NCBI GenBank assembly: GCA_015075005.1
Contig: JABTVC010000004.1
Span: 62,001 to 126,000, forward strand
DNA length: 64,000 nucleotides
Reading direction: 5' to 3'
Source of the DNA: Planctomycetia bacterium
GTDB lineage: Bacteria > Planctomycetota > Brocadiia > Brocadiales > Brocadiaceae
Of the stretch, positions 26,834 through 36,175 are shown one piece after another. The position numbers were made by a program, and so were the translations under genes. Within the stretch, counting starts at the first letter, position 1. Every line of letters starts with the position of its first letter. The notes below the pieces were generated by a model. It made no database searches. It had not been told where the DNA came from and saw only the letters and a list, made by a program, of their open reading frames with translations.

Positions 26834-28825
26834 TTAATTCTGCGCCAAGGGTATTGTGGAGGGCATAGAGGATAATTTGCTGAGCACTATCGACCTCTTC
26901 ATCTTTAGTGTCCTGTCTATGGCTTGAAACAAGAGGTTAAGGGCAATACTCTTTTTTCCCGAAGGTATCTGTTTGCCGCGATACACATCAAAGAAATTCA
27001 CTTCCTTCAAAAAAGCAGTCTTTGTATCCGTGATGCATCTTTCGATAGATGACCATGTTACCTCCTCATCGACAATGATAGCAAGGTCACGGAAGACGGG
27101 AGGATATTGCGGTAGTTCATGATATTTTTTTACAAAATTTGACTTTTCTACCAAGAAATCCATATCCAGTTCTGTTAAGCAAGATACCGTTTTGAATCTT
27201 AATTCCTGGCTGGCCTCTCCAAAGTATCCAACAGTGATACCATCCATTTGAACTCTTGCTGCCCTTTCATTCCTCAATAATCCTGGTTCGCAGAAGATAA
27301 TCCATTCACATTTTGAAAAGATGCCGAGATTGAATAACAAAGATTCAACAATCCCTTTTAAAGTCAAATAATCTGTATCAGCCAGGATGGACAAACAGGT
27401 CTTTTCGTGTGGCAGTTTAGCTCCGGCAAGATAAACTTTAGCGATCTCGAAGATTTTTATTTGTTCTGTGCCATGATGCATATTATATCGCTTGGTATTA
27501 ATAAGACTGGGTAGGAGAGATGTCCGCAAACGGCTCTCTTCCTGTCTCAGTGGATTGGCAATATCGATGCCCTCTTTATCAGACCACAGATTAACCGCTT
27601 GTAGTGGAGCGGTATCTACGATGCTAAAGGTTTTAACTTCATAAAAACCAAGACCAATAAGAAACTGACGGATAGTATCCTCGACAACTTCAACTTTGTT
27701 CTTCGTGCTCCCACGAACATTAATAGAAGTCTTTGTTGGAATGTTGTTATATCCGTAGATTCTGGCCACCTCTTCGATCAGGTCAATCTCACGGGAAATG
27801 TCACCCCGAAAGCTTGGCACTTCAAGATCAATAAAGTTATCTACATCATTAAGTATGTTAAATTGAAGTTTTTTTAAAATATCAATAGCAACATCTCTTT
27901 TTACTTCTACTCCTAACACTTTGTGAAGACGTTCCATACGGAGTACAATTTTTTTTGTTTCATGTCTTTCCGATCGTATATTAACAGTGCCGCCAGCAAT
28001 TTCTCCCCCTGTACAATCTTTGATAAGCCGCACAGCCCGTTGGGATACGCGGTCTATGCCTTCGGGATCTATACCCCGTTCAAAACGATATGAGGAATCA
28101 GAAGTAATGCCTAATGCCCGTGATGTCCGCCGCACCTGTCTTTGCTCAAATTGTGCGCATTCCAGAAGGATGTTTCTGGTTGAGCCGGAAACCTCTGTTT
28201 CCACGCCTCCCATAACTCCTGCAATGGCAACAGGTCTCCTGCCGTCTGCAATAACCAACATATCAGGGAAAAGAGCACGTCTTGCTCCGTTGATTGCTAC
28301 AATTTCTTCTCCGATTCTGGCCTTTCTTACGATTATCTTTTGCTCTGCTAACCGATCCAGATCGAATGCGTGAAGGGGTTGCCCTGTCTCCACCATCACA
28401 TAATTGGTTATGTCAACAATATTATTTACCGGTCGAAGACCAACACACTTTAACCTCTTTTGCATCCATTCAGGGGAAGGAGTAACCGTTATATGACGAA
28501 CTACCCTGGCTGTATAACGAGGACACAATATCGGTTCTTCAACGCTAACGTTTATAAATTCAGATATATCCACATGAGCGCTACCGACATTTGTTTCCGG
28601 AAAATAAAGATTTCCTCCCTCTGCTGCAGCTATCTCACGTGCGATACCAATAATTCCAAGGCAATCCGGACGATTTGAAGTAACTTCTATATCCAGGCAG
28701 AAATCGTCTTCTACAGGTTGAATGTCGGCGACCACCAATCCTACATTGGTTAACTTATCCGCCAATTCCTGAGGAGACAGGCAAATATATACATATTCCT
28801 TTAACCAGTTGTAGCTGATCTTCAT
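26834..28825 (-). CDS. pheT: phenylalanyl-tRNA synthetase beta subunit PheT, C-terminus frameshifted
   Basis: This 663-aa protein lacks the N-terminal tRNA-binding (EMAP) extension found in the long form. It opens MKISYNWLKEYVYICLSPQE. The B3/B4 domain reads DIEVTSNRPDCLGIIGIARE, the B5 domain follows, and the catalytic-like core is FEIAKVYLAGAKLPHEKTCL. The C-terminal FDX-ACB domain reads YPPVFRDLAIIVDEEVTWSS and ends IALNLLFQAIDRTL, after which the sequence is not PheT-like. In the next frame DEEVDSAQQIILYALHNTLG continues correctly to a stop at 26823. One A missing from the AAA at 26904-26906 explains it. It is 10 bp after pheS. Confidence 0.93.
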   Translation of the reverse strand: MKISYNWLKEYVYICLSPQELADKLTNVGLVVADIQPVEDDFCLDIEVTSNRPDCLGIIGIAREIAAAEGGNLYFPETNVGSAHVDISEFINVSVEEPILCPRYTARVVRHITVTPSPEWMQKRLKCVGLRPVNNIVDITNYVMVETGQPLHAFDLDRLAEQKIIVRKARIGEEIVAINGARRALFPDMLVIADGRRPVAIAGVMGGVETEVSGSTRNILLECAQFEQRQVRRTSRALGITSDSSYRFERGIDPEGIDRVSQRAVRLIKDCTGGEIAGGTVNIRSERHETKKIVLRMERLHKVLGVEVKRDVAIDILKKLQFNILNDVDNFIDLEVPSFRGDISREIDLIEEVARIYGYNNIPTKTSINVRGSTKNKVEVVEDTIRQFLIGLGFYEVKTFSIVDTAPLQAVNLWSDKEGIDIANPLRQEESRLRTSLLPSLINTKRYNMHHGTEQIKIFEIAKVYLAGAKLPHEKTCLSILADTDYLTLKGIVESLLFNLGIFSKCEWIIFCEPGLLRNERAARVQMDGITVGYFGEASQELRFKTVSCLTELDMDFLVEKSNFVKKYHELPQYPPVFRDLAIIVDEEVTWSSIERCITDTKTAFLKEVNFFDVYRGKQIPSGKKSIALNLLFQAIDRTLKMKRSIVLSKLSSMPSTIPLAQN

Positions 28826-28835
28826 TATTTATACT

Positions 28836-29852
28836 TTAAAATTGTGATAAAAAACGAATATCATTTTCATAGAAAAGACGTATGTCGCAAATACCATACT
28901 TCAGCATCGTAATCCGCTCAACACCCATCCCAAACGCAAAACCTGTATACTTTTCTTCATCATAGTGTACCGCCTTGAATACATTGGGATCAACCATACC
29001 AGCCCCCAATATTTCAACCCATCCACTATAAGAACAGACACTACATCCTCTGCCTCCACAGATAGAACACGAAATATCAACCTCGGCGCTCGGTTCTGTA
29101 AAGGGAAAGAATGATGGCCTCAGACGCATTCGAATATTTTGGCCAAAATAGGTCTTAATAAATTGGTTGAGTACCCCTTTCAAATCTGCAAAGCTTACCC
29201 CTTCGTCCACAAAAAGACCTTCCACCTGGTGAAACATAAAAGAGTGTCTGGCATCAACCGTATCAGGCCTGTATACCCTGCCAGGGGCAATAATCCGAAT
29301 AGGTGGTTTTTGCTTTTCCATGATACGAATCTGAACAGTGGATGTTTGGCTTCTCAAAAGTACATCATCTCGTATGTAAAAAGTATCAAAATCAGTTCGG
29401 GAAGGATGATCCGTGGGAATGTTTAATGCCTCAAAATTGTAATACTCTAACTCAACTTCAGGGCCGTAAACTACATCAAAACCTAAGCGGGCAAAGACCT
29501 CTTTAATATCATCAATCGTTTGAGTGATCGGATGCTTTTTCCCTATAAAGGGGCGTTTGCCCGGTAAAGTAATATCGAATAATTCAGTCTTAATTTTTGG
29601 AATTACTTCTGCTGATACCTTTGTAATAAGTTCATCTATTATATCCGCAATTTCAATCTTTAAAAAGTTAACCCGCTGTCCAAATGCGGCGCGTTTTTCT
29701 GTTGGCAACGCAGGAATAAGCTTCATTAAATCATTGACAATGCCCTTTCTTCCCAAATATTTTATCTTAAGCTGTTCTGCATCTTTCCGCGTGGTAATTG
29801 TCTTGGTTTCATCTTGTAAATTACTTTTTACTTCTTCTAATTTCTCTGTCAT
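28836..29852 (-). CDS. pheS: phenylalanyl-tRNA synthetase alpha subunit PheS
   Basis: This 338-aa class II synthetase subunit charges tRNA-Phe as a heterotetramer with PheT. It starts with a coiled-coil (about 1-85) that grips tRNA. The catalytic core has HPITQTIDDIKEVFARLGFD, FEALNIPTDHPSRTDFDTFY, motif 2 RVYRPDTVDARHSFMFHQVE, FTEPSAEVDISCSICGG and motif 3 GFAFGMGVERITMLKYGI. A hairpin with a T-run lies between it and rplT. Confidence 0.96.
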   Translation of the reverse strand: MTEKLEEVKSNLQDETKTITTRKDAEQLKIKYLGRKGIVNDLMKLIPALPTEKRAAFGQRVNFLKIEIADIIDELITKVSAEVIPKIKTELFDITLPGKRPFIGKKHPITQTIDDIKEVFARLGFDVVYGPEVELEYYNFEALNIPTDHPSRTDFDTFYIRDDVLLRSQTSTVQIRIMEKQKPPIRIIAPGRVYRPDTVDARHSFMFHQVEGLFVDEGVSFADLKGVLNQFIKTYFGQNIRMRLRPSFFPFTEPSAEVDISCSICGGRGCSVCSYSGWVEILGAGMVDPNVFKAVHYDEEKYTGFAFGMGVERITMLKYGICDIRLFYENDIRFLSQF

Positions 29853-29884
29853 TCAAATGTATTTATTAAAAAGTAGAAAAAATG

Positions 29885-29932
29885 CAGGCACGTTCCTTCC
29901 ATCCTGGTCAATACCAGAAAAGAACGTGCCCC
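29885..29932 (-). terminator. hairpin with T-run between rplT and pheS
   Basis: On the minus strand GGCACGTTC and GAACGTGCC pair as a 9-bp stem, with a smaller stem CTGGTATTGACCAG inside the loop. TGCATTTTTTCTACTTTTT follows. This looks like an intrinsic terminator or attenuator that separates infC-rpmI-rplT from pheST. A leader peptide rich in Phe is not visible. Confidence 0.7.
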
Positions 29933-30017
29933 ATGTTTCAGAAATGAAAATCCCGTGAAAGGACAGGCTAACGATTATTGTACGGGAATGAAGCTTTTAT
30001 CAATTGCCCTCAAGATT

Positions 30018-30371
30018 TTAAGCTGATGCTTTTACTTGTTCGACGAGTTGATCAAATGCAGATTTGTCATGAACAGCCATCTCTGCCAGCATCTTTCTAT
30101 TGAGATCTATATTAGCCTTGATTAATCCACGAATAAAACGGCTGTATGAAATACCACGTTCTCTGGCAGCAGCATTGATTCTGGATATCCAGAGTTCTCT
30201 AAATTTTCTTTTTCTCGCCTTCCGGTCCCTAAACGAAAAAACCATGGCGCGGATATACGTCTCCATGGCCTTGCGGTATAAATTACCTCTGCCGCCCCAG
30301 TAACCTTCCGTTTTGTTTAACAACCTTTTTCTCGATCTTTTTCTTGCACAACCTTTTGTTGCTCTTGGCAT
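30018..30371 (-). CDS. rplT: 50S ribosomal protein L20
   Basis: This 117-aa protein binds 23S rRNA early in large-subunit assembly and represses its own operon in other bacteria. The sequence opens [20 protein letters not shown] and has the conserved [20 protein letters not shown], then [40 protein letters not shown] and [20 protein letters not shown]. Its length is standard. It follows rpmI by 37 bp. Confidence 0.96.
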   Translation of the reverse strand: MPRATKGCARKRSRKRLLNKTEGYWGGRGNLYRKAMETYIRAMVFSFRDRKARKRKFRELWISRINAAARERGISYSRFIRGLIKANIDLNRKMLAEMAVHDKSAFDQLVEQVKASA

Positions 30372-30408
30372 ATTACAACTCTTTCATCAAAAAAAATTAA
30401 AATTTACC

Positions 30409-30606
30409 TTAAGACCCTCGTAATGCCCTCGTCATGATCTGATTAAAGGCGGGTGAGACCCCTGTTTTTTTTCTCATATGTTGCTTTCTCCTTCCCGATT
30501 TTCCCGACATCAGATGACTCTTGCCTGGCCTTGATCTCTTTACCTTACCTTTTGCACTGATTTTTATTCGCTTCTTAAGCCCTTTATGGGTTTTTAACTT
30601 CGGCAT
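30409..30606 (-). CDS. rpmI: 50S ribosomal protein L35
   Basis: This 65-aa, very basic protein reads MPKLKTHKGLKKRIKISAKG, then KVKRSRPGKSHLMSGKSGRR and KQHMRKKTGVS. This is the L35 pattern (KTHKG..KR, G...R...HL...K...R.R). It belongs to the large ribosomal subunit and lies between infC and rplT as in most bacteria. Confidence 0.96.
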   Translation of the reverse strand: MPKLKTHKGLKKRIKISAKGKVKRSRPGKSHLMSGKSGRRKQHMRKKTGVSPAFNQIMTRALRGS

Positions 30607-30698
30607 CTACAGACCTCCATAATTAATATAGTAACAACTAAGTTTCACTTAATCCTGAATAACACTTAATAAATTCTCAACACATTGAAGTTTTCTGC

Positions 30699-31196
30699 TT
30701 ACTTTGGGGATAAAATTATCCCTAGCCTGCGATCATCAGATATTTTATCTTTTTCTACTTTTGCTATGTCCTCTAGTGATTCAGCGATTCGTTTCAAGAT
30801 CGTATCACCTAAACTTGTATGAGCGCGCTCGCGCCCTTTAAACATCATGCTGACGATGACACGGTCTTTATTCTCTAAAAATTTCCTAGCCTGGCGAATC
30901 TTCGTTTGTATATCGTGCTCGCCCGTCTTTGGCCTTAGCCTTAATTCTTTTAACTGGACTACATGTTGTTTCTGATGTGTTTTTTTCTTTTGTTTATACT
31001 TATATTTGCCATAATTCAAAATTCTACAGACGGGAGGATTAGCTTCAGGAGCTACCTCCACAAGGTCTAGATCTACAGCCTTTGCCTTTGCAATAGCATC
31101 TTCCTTGGTAACGATCCCTACTTGTGCACCGTTCTCATCTATCAATCTTACCGTAGCGGAACGGATACGTTCATTAATTCTTAATTCTTGTGAAAT
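30699..31196 (-). CDS. infC: translation initiation factor IF-3, AUU start
   Basis: IF-3 blocks early subunit joining and proofreads the initiator tRNA. The best start is ATT at 31196-31194: no ATG, GTG or TTG lies in frame before the conserved LRINERIRSATVRLIDENGA, and GGAGGAG lies about 9 nt upstream. The protein is 165 aa, with VGIVTKEDAIAKAKAVDLDL, VAPEANPPVCRILNYGKYKY, VKLKELRLRP-like VVQLKELRLRPKTGEHDIQT and VIVSMMFKGRERAHT. An ATG start at 31145 would delete about 17 conserved residues. AUU starts let IF-3 repress its own synthesis in E. coli, and the same is likely here. The gap to thrS is 27 nt. Confidence 0.95.
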   Translation of the reverse strand: MSQELRINERIRSATVRLIDENGAQVGIVTKEDAIAKAKAVDLDLVEVAPEANPPVCRILNYGKYKYKQKKKTHQKQHVVQLKELRLRPKTGEHDIQTKIRQARKFLENKDRVIVSMMFKGRERAHTSLGDTILKRIAESLEDIAKVEKDKISDDRRLGIILSPK

Positions 31197-31223
31197 GTAT
31201 ATTCTCCTCCTAAAAAGTCAAAA

Positions 31224-33146
31224 TCACCTTTTTTCTCTAATTTCAGATTCCGTGTTTTTAATGAAATCTTCAATATATATCATCCCTTCGTTGCCTTTTT
31301 TCCTGCTTCTGACAGCAACAGCGTTACCTTCTATTTCTTTATCACCGACGACCAGCAAATAAGGGATTTTTTCTAAAGTGCCCTCTCGTATCTTGTAACT
31401 GATTTTTGCGTTGCTTGTGTCACATTCAACCCTAAAACTCCTGGCAAGTAACTGAGCTTGTAATTTTTTGGCATAATCAATGTGTGCATCGGTTATGGGC
31501 AATATTCTCATTTGAATTGGCGCAAGCCATAATGGAAAATCACCTGCATAGTGTTCTATCAAACACCCCACAAACCGTTCCATCGCCCCCAGCACCGTAC
31601 GATGAACCATTACCACACGATGATGAAGACCATCTGAGCCAACGTAATCGACATCAAATCTTTCCGGCAGGTTAAAGTCAACCTGGATGGTGGGTCCCTG
31701 CCACCCACGTCCTATAGCATCCTTAACCTTGATATCTATTGCAGGACCATAAAACTTTGCTTCCCCTTCCATTCGCGTATACTTGAGTCCCTTTTTATCA
31801 AGGGCAACCCTCAAGGCATCTTCAGCATGCTCCCAGACTTCATCCCGGCCTATATATTTTTCCTTTTCTCCCTTACCTCGTACGCTTAGCTCTATTTCAT
31901 ATTCATTAAATCCGAAGCTTGAAAGCATAAACTGAGCCAGTTCGATTACTCCCAGAATTTCAGCTTCTAATTGATCAGGTGTACAAAATATATGCGCATC
32001 GTCCTGAGTAAAACCACGCACACGCAGAAGTCCATGCAAGACCCCCGATCTCTCATACCGATACACAGTTCCCAATTCTCCCCACCGTAAAGGTAAGTCA
32101 CGATAACTGTGAAGCTTTGTCTTGAACATAAGCACAGCAAAAGGACAGTTCATGGGTTTTAAGATATATTCTTGTCCATCAACCTCAATTGGCGAGTACA
32201 TGCTTTCGCGGTAAAAATTCCAATGACCGCTGGTTTTCCACAAGTTGATCTTCGCAATATGGGGACTATAGACAATCTCATATCCGCGTTTAAAATGTTC
32301 TTCTCTCCAAAAATTCTCAACAATGTTTCGTATTCTGGCACCTTTTGGATGCCAAAAGGTTAAACCCGGCCCCCCTTCTTCATGAAAACTGAAGAGGTCT
32401 AAGTCTTTGCCTATTTTCCGGTGATCTCGTTTTTCAGCCTCTTCCAGGAATTTTAGATACTTGTCAAGCTCTGCTTGTGTAAAGAATGCCGTCCCGTAAA
32501 TACGTTGCAACATCGGATTCGTTTCTTTACCGCGCCAATAAGCGCCTGCTACACTCAGCAGTTTGAATACCCGGGCCTTTCCTGTGCTCTGAATGTGCGG
32601 GCCGCGGCACAAGTCTACAAACTCTCCCTGAGTATAAAAAGAAACCTTATCATCCCCGATATCCTTAATGAGTTCGGCCTTAAAAGGCTGACCAACGTCT
32701 TACAACATCTTTATAGCAACATCACGAGGCAATTCCATCCTTTTGATAACAATATTCTCGCTGACAACCTTTGCCATTTCTTCTTCTATCTTCTTGATAT
32801 CCTCTCCAGACAGACTGTGCTGAAGACTGAAATCATAATAAAACCCATGCTCAATGGTAGGACCTATACCGAGTTTTACACCAGGAAAGAGCCGGCTTAC
32901 AGCCTGCGCCATAATATGGGCTGTGCTATGGCGAAGAATGTCTAAACCTTCCTCCGTCCCTTCAGTAATTACAGATAAAGAAATATCCTCTTTTATAGGA
33001 TAACTAAGATCCACAAGCATTCCGCTAGCCTTCCCCGCCAACGCTCCTTCACCCAAACGACTACCAATATTGCCGGCAATTTCTCCAATAGTTATATTAT
33101 CTTTATATTCTTTTTTTGTTCCGTCCGGTAATGTAATCTTAACCAT
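31224..33146 (-). pseudogene. thrS: threonyl-tRNA synthetase ThrS with in-frame UAA at codon 149
   Basis: The full frame from 33146 to 31224 spans 640 codons, the normal ThrRS size. It has the TGS domain (MVKITLPDGTKKEYKDNITI), the N2 editing domain (DILRHSTAHIMAQAVSRLFP), class II motif 2 region GTVYRYERSGVLHGLLRVRG, the zinc site FKPMNCPFA-like LKPMNCPFAVLMFKTKLHSY, and the anticodon domain. A TAA at 32700-32702 interrupts it after AIKML. The frame continues unchanged as DVGQPFKAELIKDIGDDKVS. Downstream of the stop the first start is a TTG at 32612 (MCRGPHIQS), which would lose the rest of the editing domain. ThrRS is essential, so sequencing error, suppression or another thrS copy must be considered. 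Confidence 0.9.
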
Positions 33147-33321
33147 AATAGTAAAACTTTCGCAACGCCATTAGCTCTCATGTGCTCATGGTTTTAAGTT
33201 AATAACAGGCTATATTTATATTAGTAAATATTCTTTAATCTCTTCTAAAGAAAATAATTGCTATTTTTCCCCATTGATGTCAACGAAAATGCTGTTTCTA
33301 ACAAATATGTTTGACAATCCA

Positions 33322-33398
33322 TGGTGGGCGATACTGGGCTCGAACCAGTGACCTCTTGCTTGTCGAGCAAGCGCTCTAGCCAACTGAGCTAATCGCCC
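33322..33398 (-). tRNA. tRNA-Val (anticodon GAC), CCA encoded, unusual C33
   Basis: On the minus strand the acceptor is GGGCGAT/ATCGCCC, the D arm GCTC/GAGC, the anticodon stem CTTGC/GCAAG with loop TCGACAA, the variable loop AGGTC and the T arm ACTGG-TTCGAGC-CCAGT. A and CCA complete the 3' end. In standard numbering the anticodon is GAC (valine) and position 33 is C instead of the near-universal U. Confidence 0.88.
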
Positions 33399-33561
33399 TA
33401 AGTATTTTTTACCGCTGGAAATATAGTAAACCTTCTCCCGAAATCTTTAAAAATGTCATACTTAGGCGGAATTATGCTATCAAATAGGTTGTTTATTGTC
33501 AAGGAAAAACGGCATTAAAAACGGTAGCATAATTTTTAAAAAAAGTATTTAAAATAAATGT

Positions 33562-34551
33562 ATGCTTTGTTATGATTATACCGACAAGACACAAGACGTT
33601 TGTAATTTAACCGATATTTTAATAAAACGAGCACATCGATTTTCCTTGTCTACTATAAAAGAAAAAATTAAGGAGCTGAAAACACAAAGAAATGCCGTAA
33701 TCCTTGCGCATAACTACCAGAGGGGAGATGTGCAGGATATTGCAGACTTTACAGGAGATTCGCTGGGACTTTCACAGCAGGCGGCAAAGACAAAAGCCGA
33801 CATAATTGTGTTCTGTGGTGTACACTTCATGGCAGAAACGGCTTCCATTCTCTCTCCTGACAAGATGGTACTCCTGCCTGATGAGCATGCAGGTTGTCCA
33901 ATGGCTAACATGATAACCCTCAAAGAACTAAGAATAAAGAAAGAGGCACATCCGGATGCCACCGTGGTTTGCTATGTAAACAGTACTGCAGCTATAAAGG
34001 CAGAGAGCGATATCTGTTGCACTTCTGCTAATGCGATGAAAATTGTATCATCAATTCCCAAAGACCGGGAAATCCTCTTTATACCAGATAAGAGTCTTGG
34101 CGGGTATATATCATCTAAACTGAACCGACCCATGATACTTTGGGAAGGGTACTGTCCCACGCATCACAGGATACTCGCCGAACATATTCTTAAATTAAAG
34201 ATAACAAACCCTGATGCCAGGGTTGTTGTTCACCCTGAATGTACGCCGGATGTGATTGCACTGGCAGACCATGTCGCCAGTACTACCGGTATTGCAAAAT
34301 ATTGTAAGGAAACAGCAGCCAAAGAGTTTATCATTGGGACAGAGACAGGCCTTTTACACCGCTTAAAAAAAGAGAATCCTCAAAAAACCTTTTATGCTAT
34401 TACTCAACTTGCAGATTGTTCCAATATGAAACTTATCAGTCTTGAAAAGGTATTGTGGTCTTTGGAGGATCTTGTTTACCAGATAAAGGTGCCAGATGAT
34501 ATTGCGGCAAAGGCACGGTTAGCAATCCAAAAAATGCTGGATTTGTCGTAA
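33562..34551 (+). CDS. nadA: quinolinate synthase NadA
   Basis: This 329-aa [4Fe-4S] enzyme condenses iminoaspartate with dihydroxyacetone phosphate in NAD synthesis. Motifs are AVILAHNYQRGDVQDIADFT, FCGVHFMAETASILSPDKMV and the three cluster cysteines in DEHAGCPMAN, LWEGYCPTHHR and LADCSNMK (about residues 113, 198 and 289). HPECTPDVIALADHVASTTG is also typical. No NadB is visible. larE follows after 29 bp, so the two may be co-transcribed. Confidence 0.95.
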   Translation: MLCYDYTDKTQDVCNLTDILIKRAHRFSLSTIKEKIKELKTQRNAVILAHNYQRGDVQDIADFTGDSLGLSQQAAKTKADIIVFCGVHFMAETASILSPDKMVLLPDEHAGCPMANMITLKELRIKKEAHPDATVVCYVNSTAAIKAESDICCTSANAMKIVSSIPKDREILFIPDKSLGGYISSKLNRPMILWEGYCPTHHRILAEHILKLKITNPDARVVVHPECTPDVIALADHVASTTGIAKYCKETAAKEFIIGTETGLLHRLKKENPQKTFYAITQLADCSNMKLISLEKVLWSLEDLVYQIKVPDDIAAKARLAIQKMLDLS

Positions 34552-34580
34552 TTTATCGCAGAGACGCAAAGAAAGATATT

Positions 34581-35396
34581 GTGGATAGAGAAGAGAAACT
34601 TGAAAGATTAAAGGATAATATAAAAACCCTGGAAAGCGTTGTGGTTGCCTTTTCAGGAGGCGTGGATAGCTCCCTTGTGGCAAAAGTTTGCTATGATATA
34701 CTTGGAGACCATGCCCTCGCCGTTACAGCACGATCAGAGACTTATCCTGTTTATGAATATGAAGAGGCGTTGAAGATAGCAGGAGAAATTGGCATTCCGC
34801 ATATAACCGTCGATACCAGCGAGCTCGGAATCAAGGGATTTGCCGAAAATCCCCCCAATCGGTGTTACTACTGTAAATCAGAATTATTTGGGAAGCTCAA
34901 AGAAATTGCCCGGGAAAAGGGGTATAAAAACGTTGCGGATGGCGCTAATCTTGACGATACAGACGAGTATAGACCAGGACTCGATGCCGCTAAAGAACTT
35001 GAGGTGTGCAGCCCCTTGAAAGAAAGCGGATTAAGGAAAACAGATATACGTGAAATATCGAAATACCTTAATCTTTCTAATTGGGACAAACCTTCATATG
35101 CCTGCATGTCCTCGAGATTTCCTTATGGGCAATCCATAACAGAGGAGAAATTAATCCTTGTCGCAGCGGCGGAAAATTACTTAAGAAGTATCGACCTGAA
35201 ACAATTCCGTGTAAGACATCACGACACCATTGCACGCATTGAGGTATTACCGGAAGATATCCCTGCACTTTTGCAAAATGGCAAACGCAAAGAACTTGTC
35301 AGGAAATTTAAGGAAATTGGTTACAAATACGTCACTATTGATATGGAAGGATATCGTAGCGGCAGTATGAATGAGGTGCTTATACAACAAAAATAG
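34581..35396 (+). CDS. larE: ATP-dependent sacrificial sulfur transferase LarE
   Basis: This 271-aa PP-loop ATP pyrophosphatase donates sulfur from a cysteine to the nickel-pincer cofactor precursor in other bacteria. The GTG start at 34581 is followed by MDREEKLERLKDNIKTLESV. The PP-loop is AFSGGVDSSLVAKVCYDILG. NPPNRCYYCKSELFGKLKEI holds cysteines, including the position expected for the sacrificial Cys or a 4Fe-4S form (CxxC). KPSYACMSSRFPYGQSITEE adds a third conserved cysteine. LarB and LarC are not present. Larger cysteine sets such as this often indicate a cluster-dependent, non-sacrificial LarE, which is an inference. Confidence 0.87.
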   Translation: MDREEKLERLKDNIKTLESVVVAFSGGVDSSLVAKVCYDILGDHALAVTARSETYPVYEYEEALKIAGEIGIPHITVDTSELGIKGFAENPPNRCYYCKSELFGKLKEIAREKGYKNVADGANLDDTDEYRPGLDAAKELEVCSPLKESGLRKTDIREISKYLNLSNWDKPSYACMSSRFPYGQSITEEKLILVAAAENYLRSIDLKQFRVRHHDTIARIEVLPEDIPALLQNGKRKELVRKFKEIGYKYVTIDMEGYRSGSMNEVLIQQK

Positions 35397-35430
35397 AAAA
35401 GGGTAATATCAACCATATCACCCTTTTCGA
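35396..35430. terminator. hairpin between larE and prepilin gene (convergent)
   Basis: The plus strand reads AAAAGGGTAATATCAACCAT then ATCACCCTTTTC. The arms AAAAGGGT and ACCCTTTT pair, and A/T runs flank both sides. It could stop transcription from both convergent genes. The arm resembles the hairpin at 36118-36154 after the paralogous prepilin. Confidence 0.65.
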
Positions 35431-35451
35431 AACAGGGAAAAAAGAACTGGA

Positions 35452-36102
35452 TTATTGCAATATAGCGGTATCAGTTCCAGCCGTACTAGGTGTCGTATGG
35501 CCTCCCCCTGCTCCGGCCCATATATCATCATAACCCACCGTGCTCGTCCCATAGTAGCCACAAGTCGAAGTACCTTTCCATTCAACGTGGCCGTCAATAT
35601 AGAGTACGTTTTGTCCTTTTTTATTATGGTTGTTTGAAAGCCAGGCAGAAGTGTCTGTCCCTAATCTATCGGCAACAATGACCACGCCAGAATCGTCCGA
35701 AGCCGTATGGTTATCATCGTAACCATAACTGCATGTGTTTTCTGTGAAAGAAGTCACGGTTGCTGTTAGAGATAAAACATTTAGTTCTAAAACACCGCCA
35801 TCACTTGGGCATTTAAAGATTTTTTTATCCGTAATATACTGATCATAAAGCTTTCCAAGGGATTGCAACTCTCCTAATGCGTTATTACTGCCAATCGTTG
35901 TGGGAAATGCCATATTGTTATCTTGGGCATACATATGAAGGGCAGTGCCCATCTGTTTCAGGTTAGAAACACACTGTGTCCTTCGCGCCAATTCCCGTGT
36001 CTTGCTTAATACGGGCAAGAGGGTACTTGCAAGGATACCAATAATGGCAACCACAACCAGTAACTCAACTAATGTAAAACCCATGCTTTTCTTTTTTGTC
36101 AT
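35452..36102 (-). CDS. planctomycete-type prepilin (DUF1559-like), second of a tandem pair
   Basis: This 216-aa protein has a prepilin N-terminus ([20 protein letters not shown]) followed by [37 protein letters not shown] and [10 protein letters not shown]. The C-terminal [20 protein letters not shown] carries the H-x-DG-like signature common to planctomycete type II pseudopilins. The family is greatly expanded in planctomycetes. Function is not known, though extracellular fibre or secretion roles are proposed. It shares most of its sequence with the gene upstream. Secreted by prepilin peptidase. Confidence 0.88.
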   Translation of the reverse strand: MTKKKSMGFTLVELLVVVAIIGILASTLLPVLSKTRELARRTQCVSNLKQMGTALHMYAQDNNMAFPTTIGSNNALGELQSLGKLYDQYITDKKIFKCPSDGGVLELNVLSLTATVTSFTENTCSYGYDDNHTASDDSGVVIVADRLGTDTSAWLSNNHNKKGQNVLYIDGHVEWKGTSTCGYYGTSTVGYDDIWAGAGGGHTTPSTAGTDTAILQ

Positions 36103-36117
36103 AATTATTTCAAGAAG

Positions 36118-36154
36118 AAAGGGTAATATTCTTTTGAATATTACCCTTTCTTTT
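36118..36154 (-). terminator. perfect hairpin between the two prepilin genes
   Basis: AAAGGGTAATATTC and GAATATTACCCTTT form a perfect 14-bp stem around a TTTT/AAAA loop. It lies just after the upstream prepilin stop and before the second gene's start. The minus-strand run after it is TCTTCTT, so it is a weak intrinsic terminator or an mRNA stabiliser. Confidence 0.7.
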
Positions 36155-36175
36155 TAGCAAGAGAGAGAAAAATGA

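Noticed and set aside
33147..33321. T-box or attenuator leader before thrS
   Set aside because: No T-box consensus (TGGNACC) or terminator with T-run could be found upstream of the thrS start.
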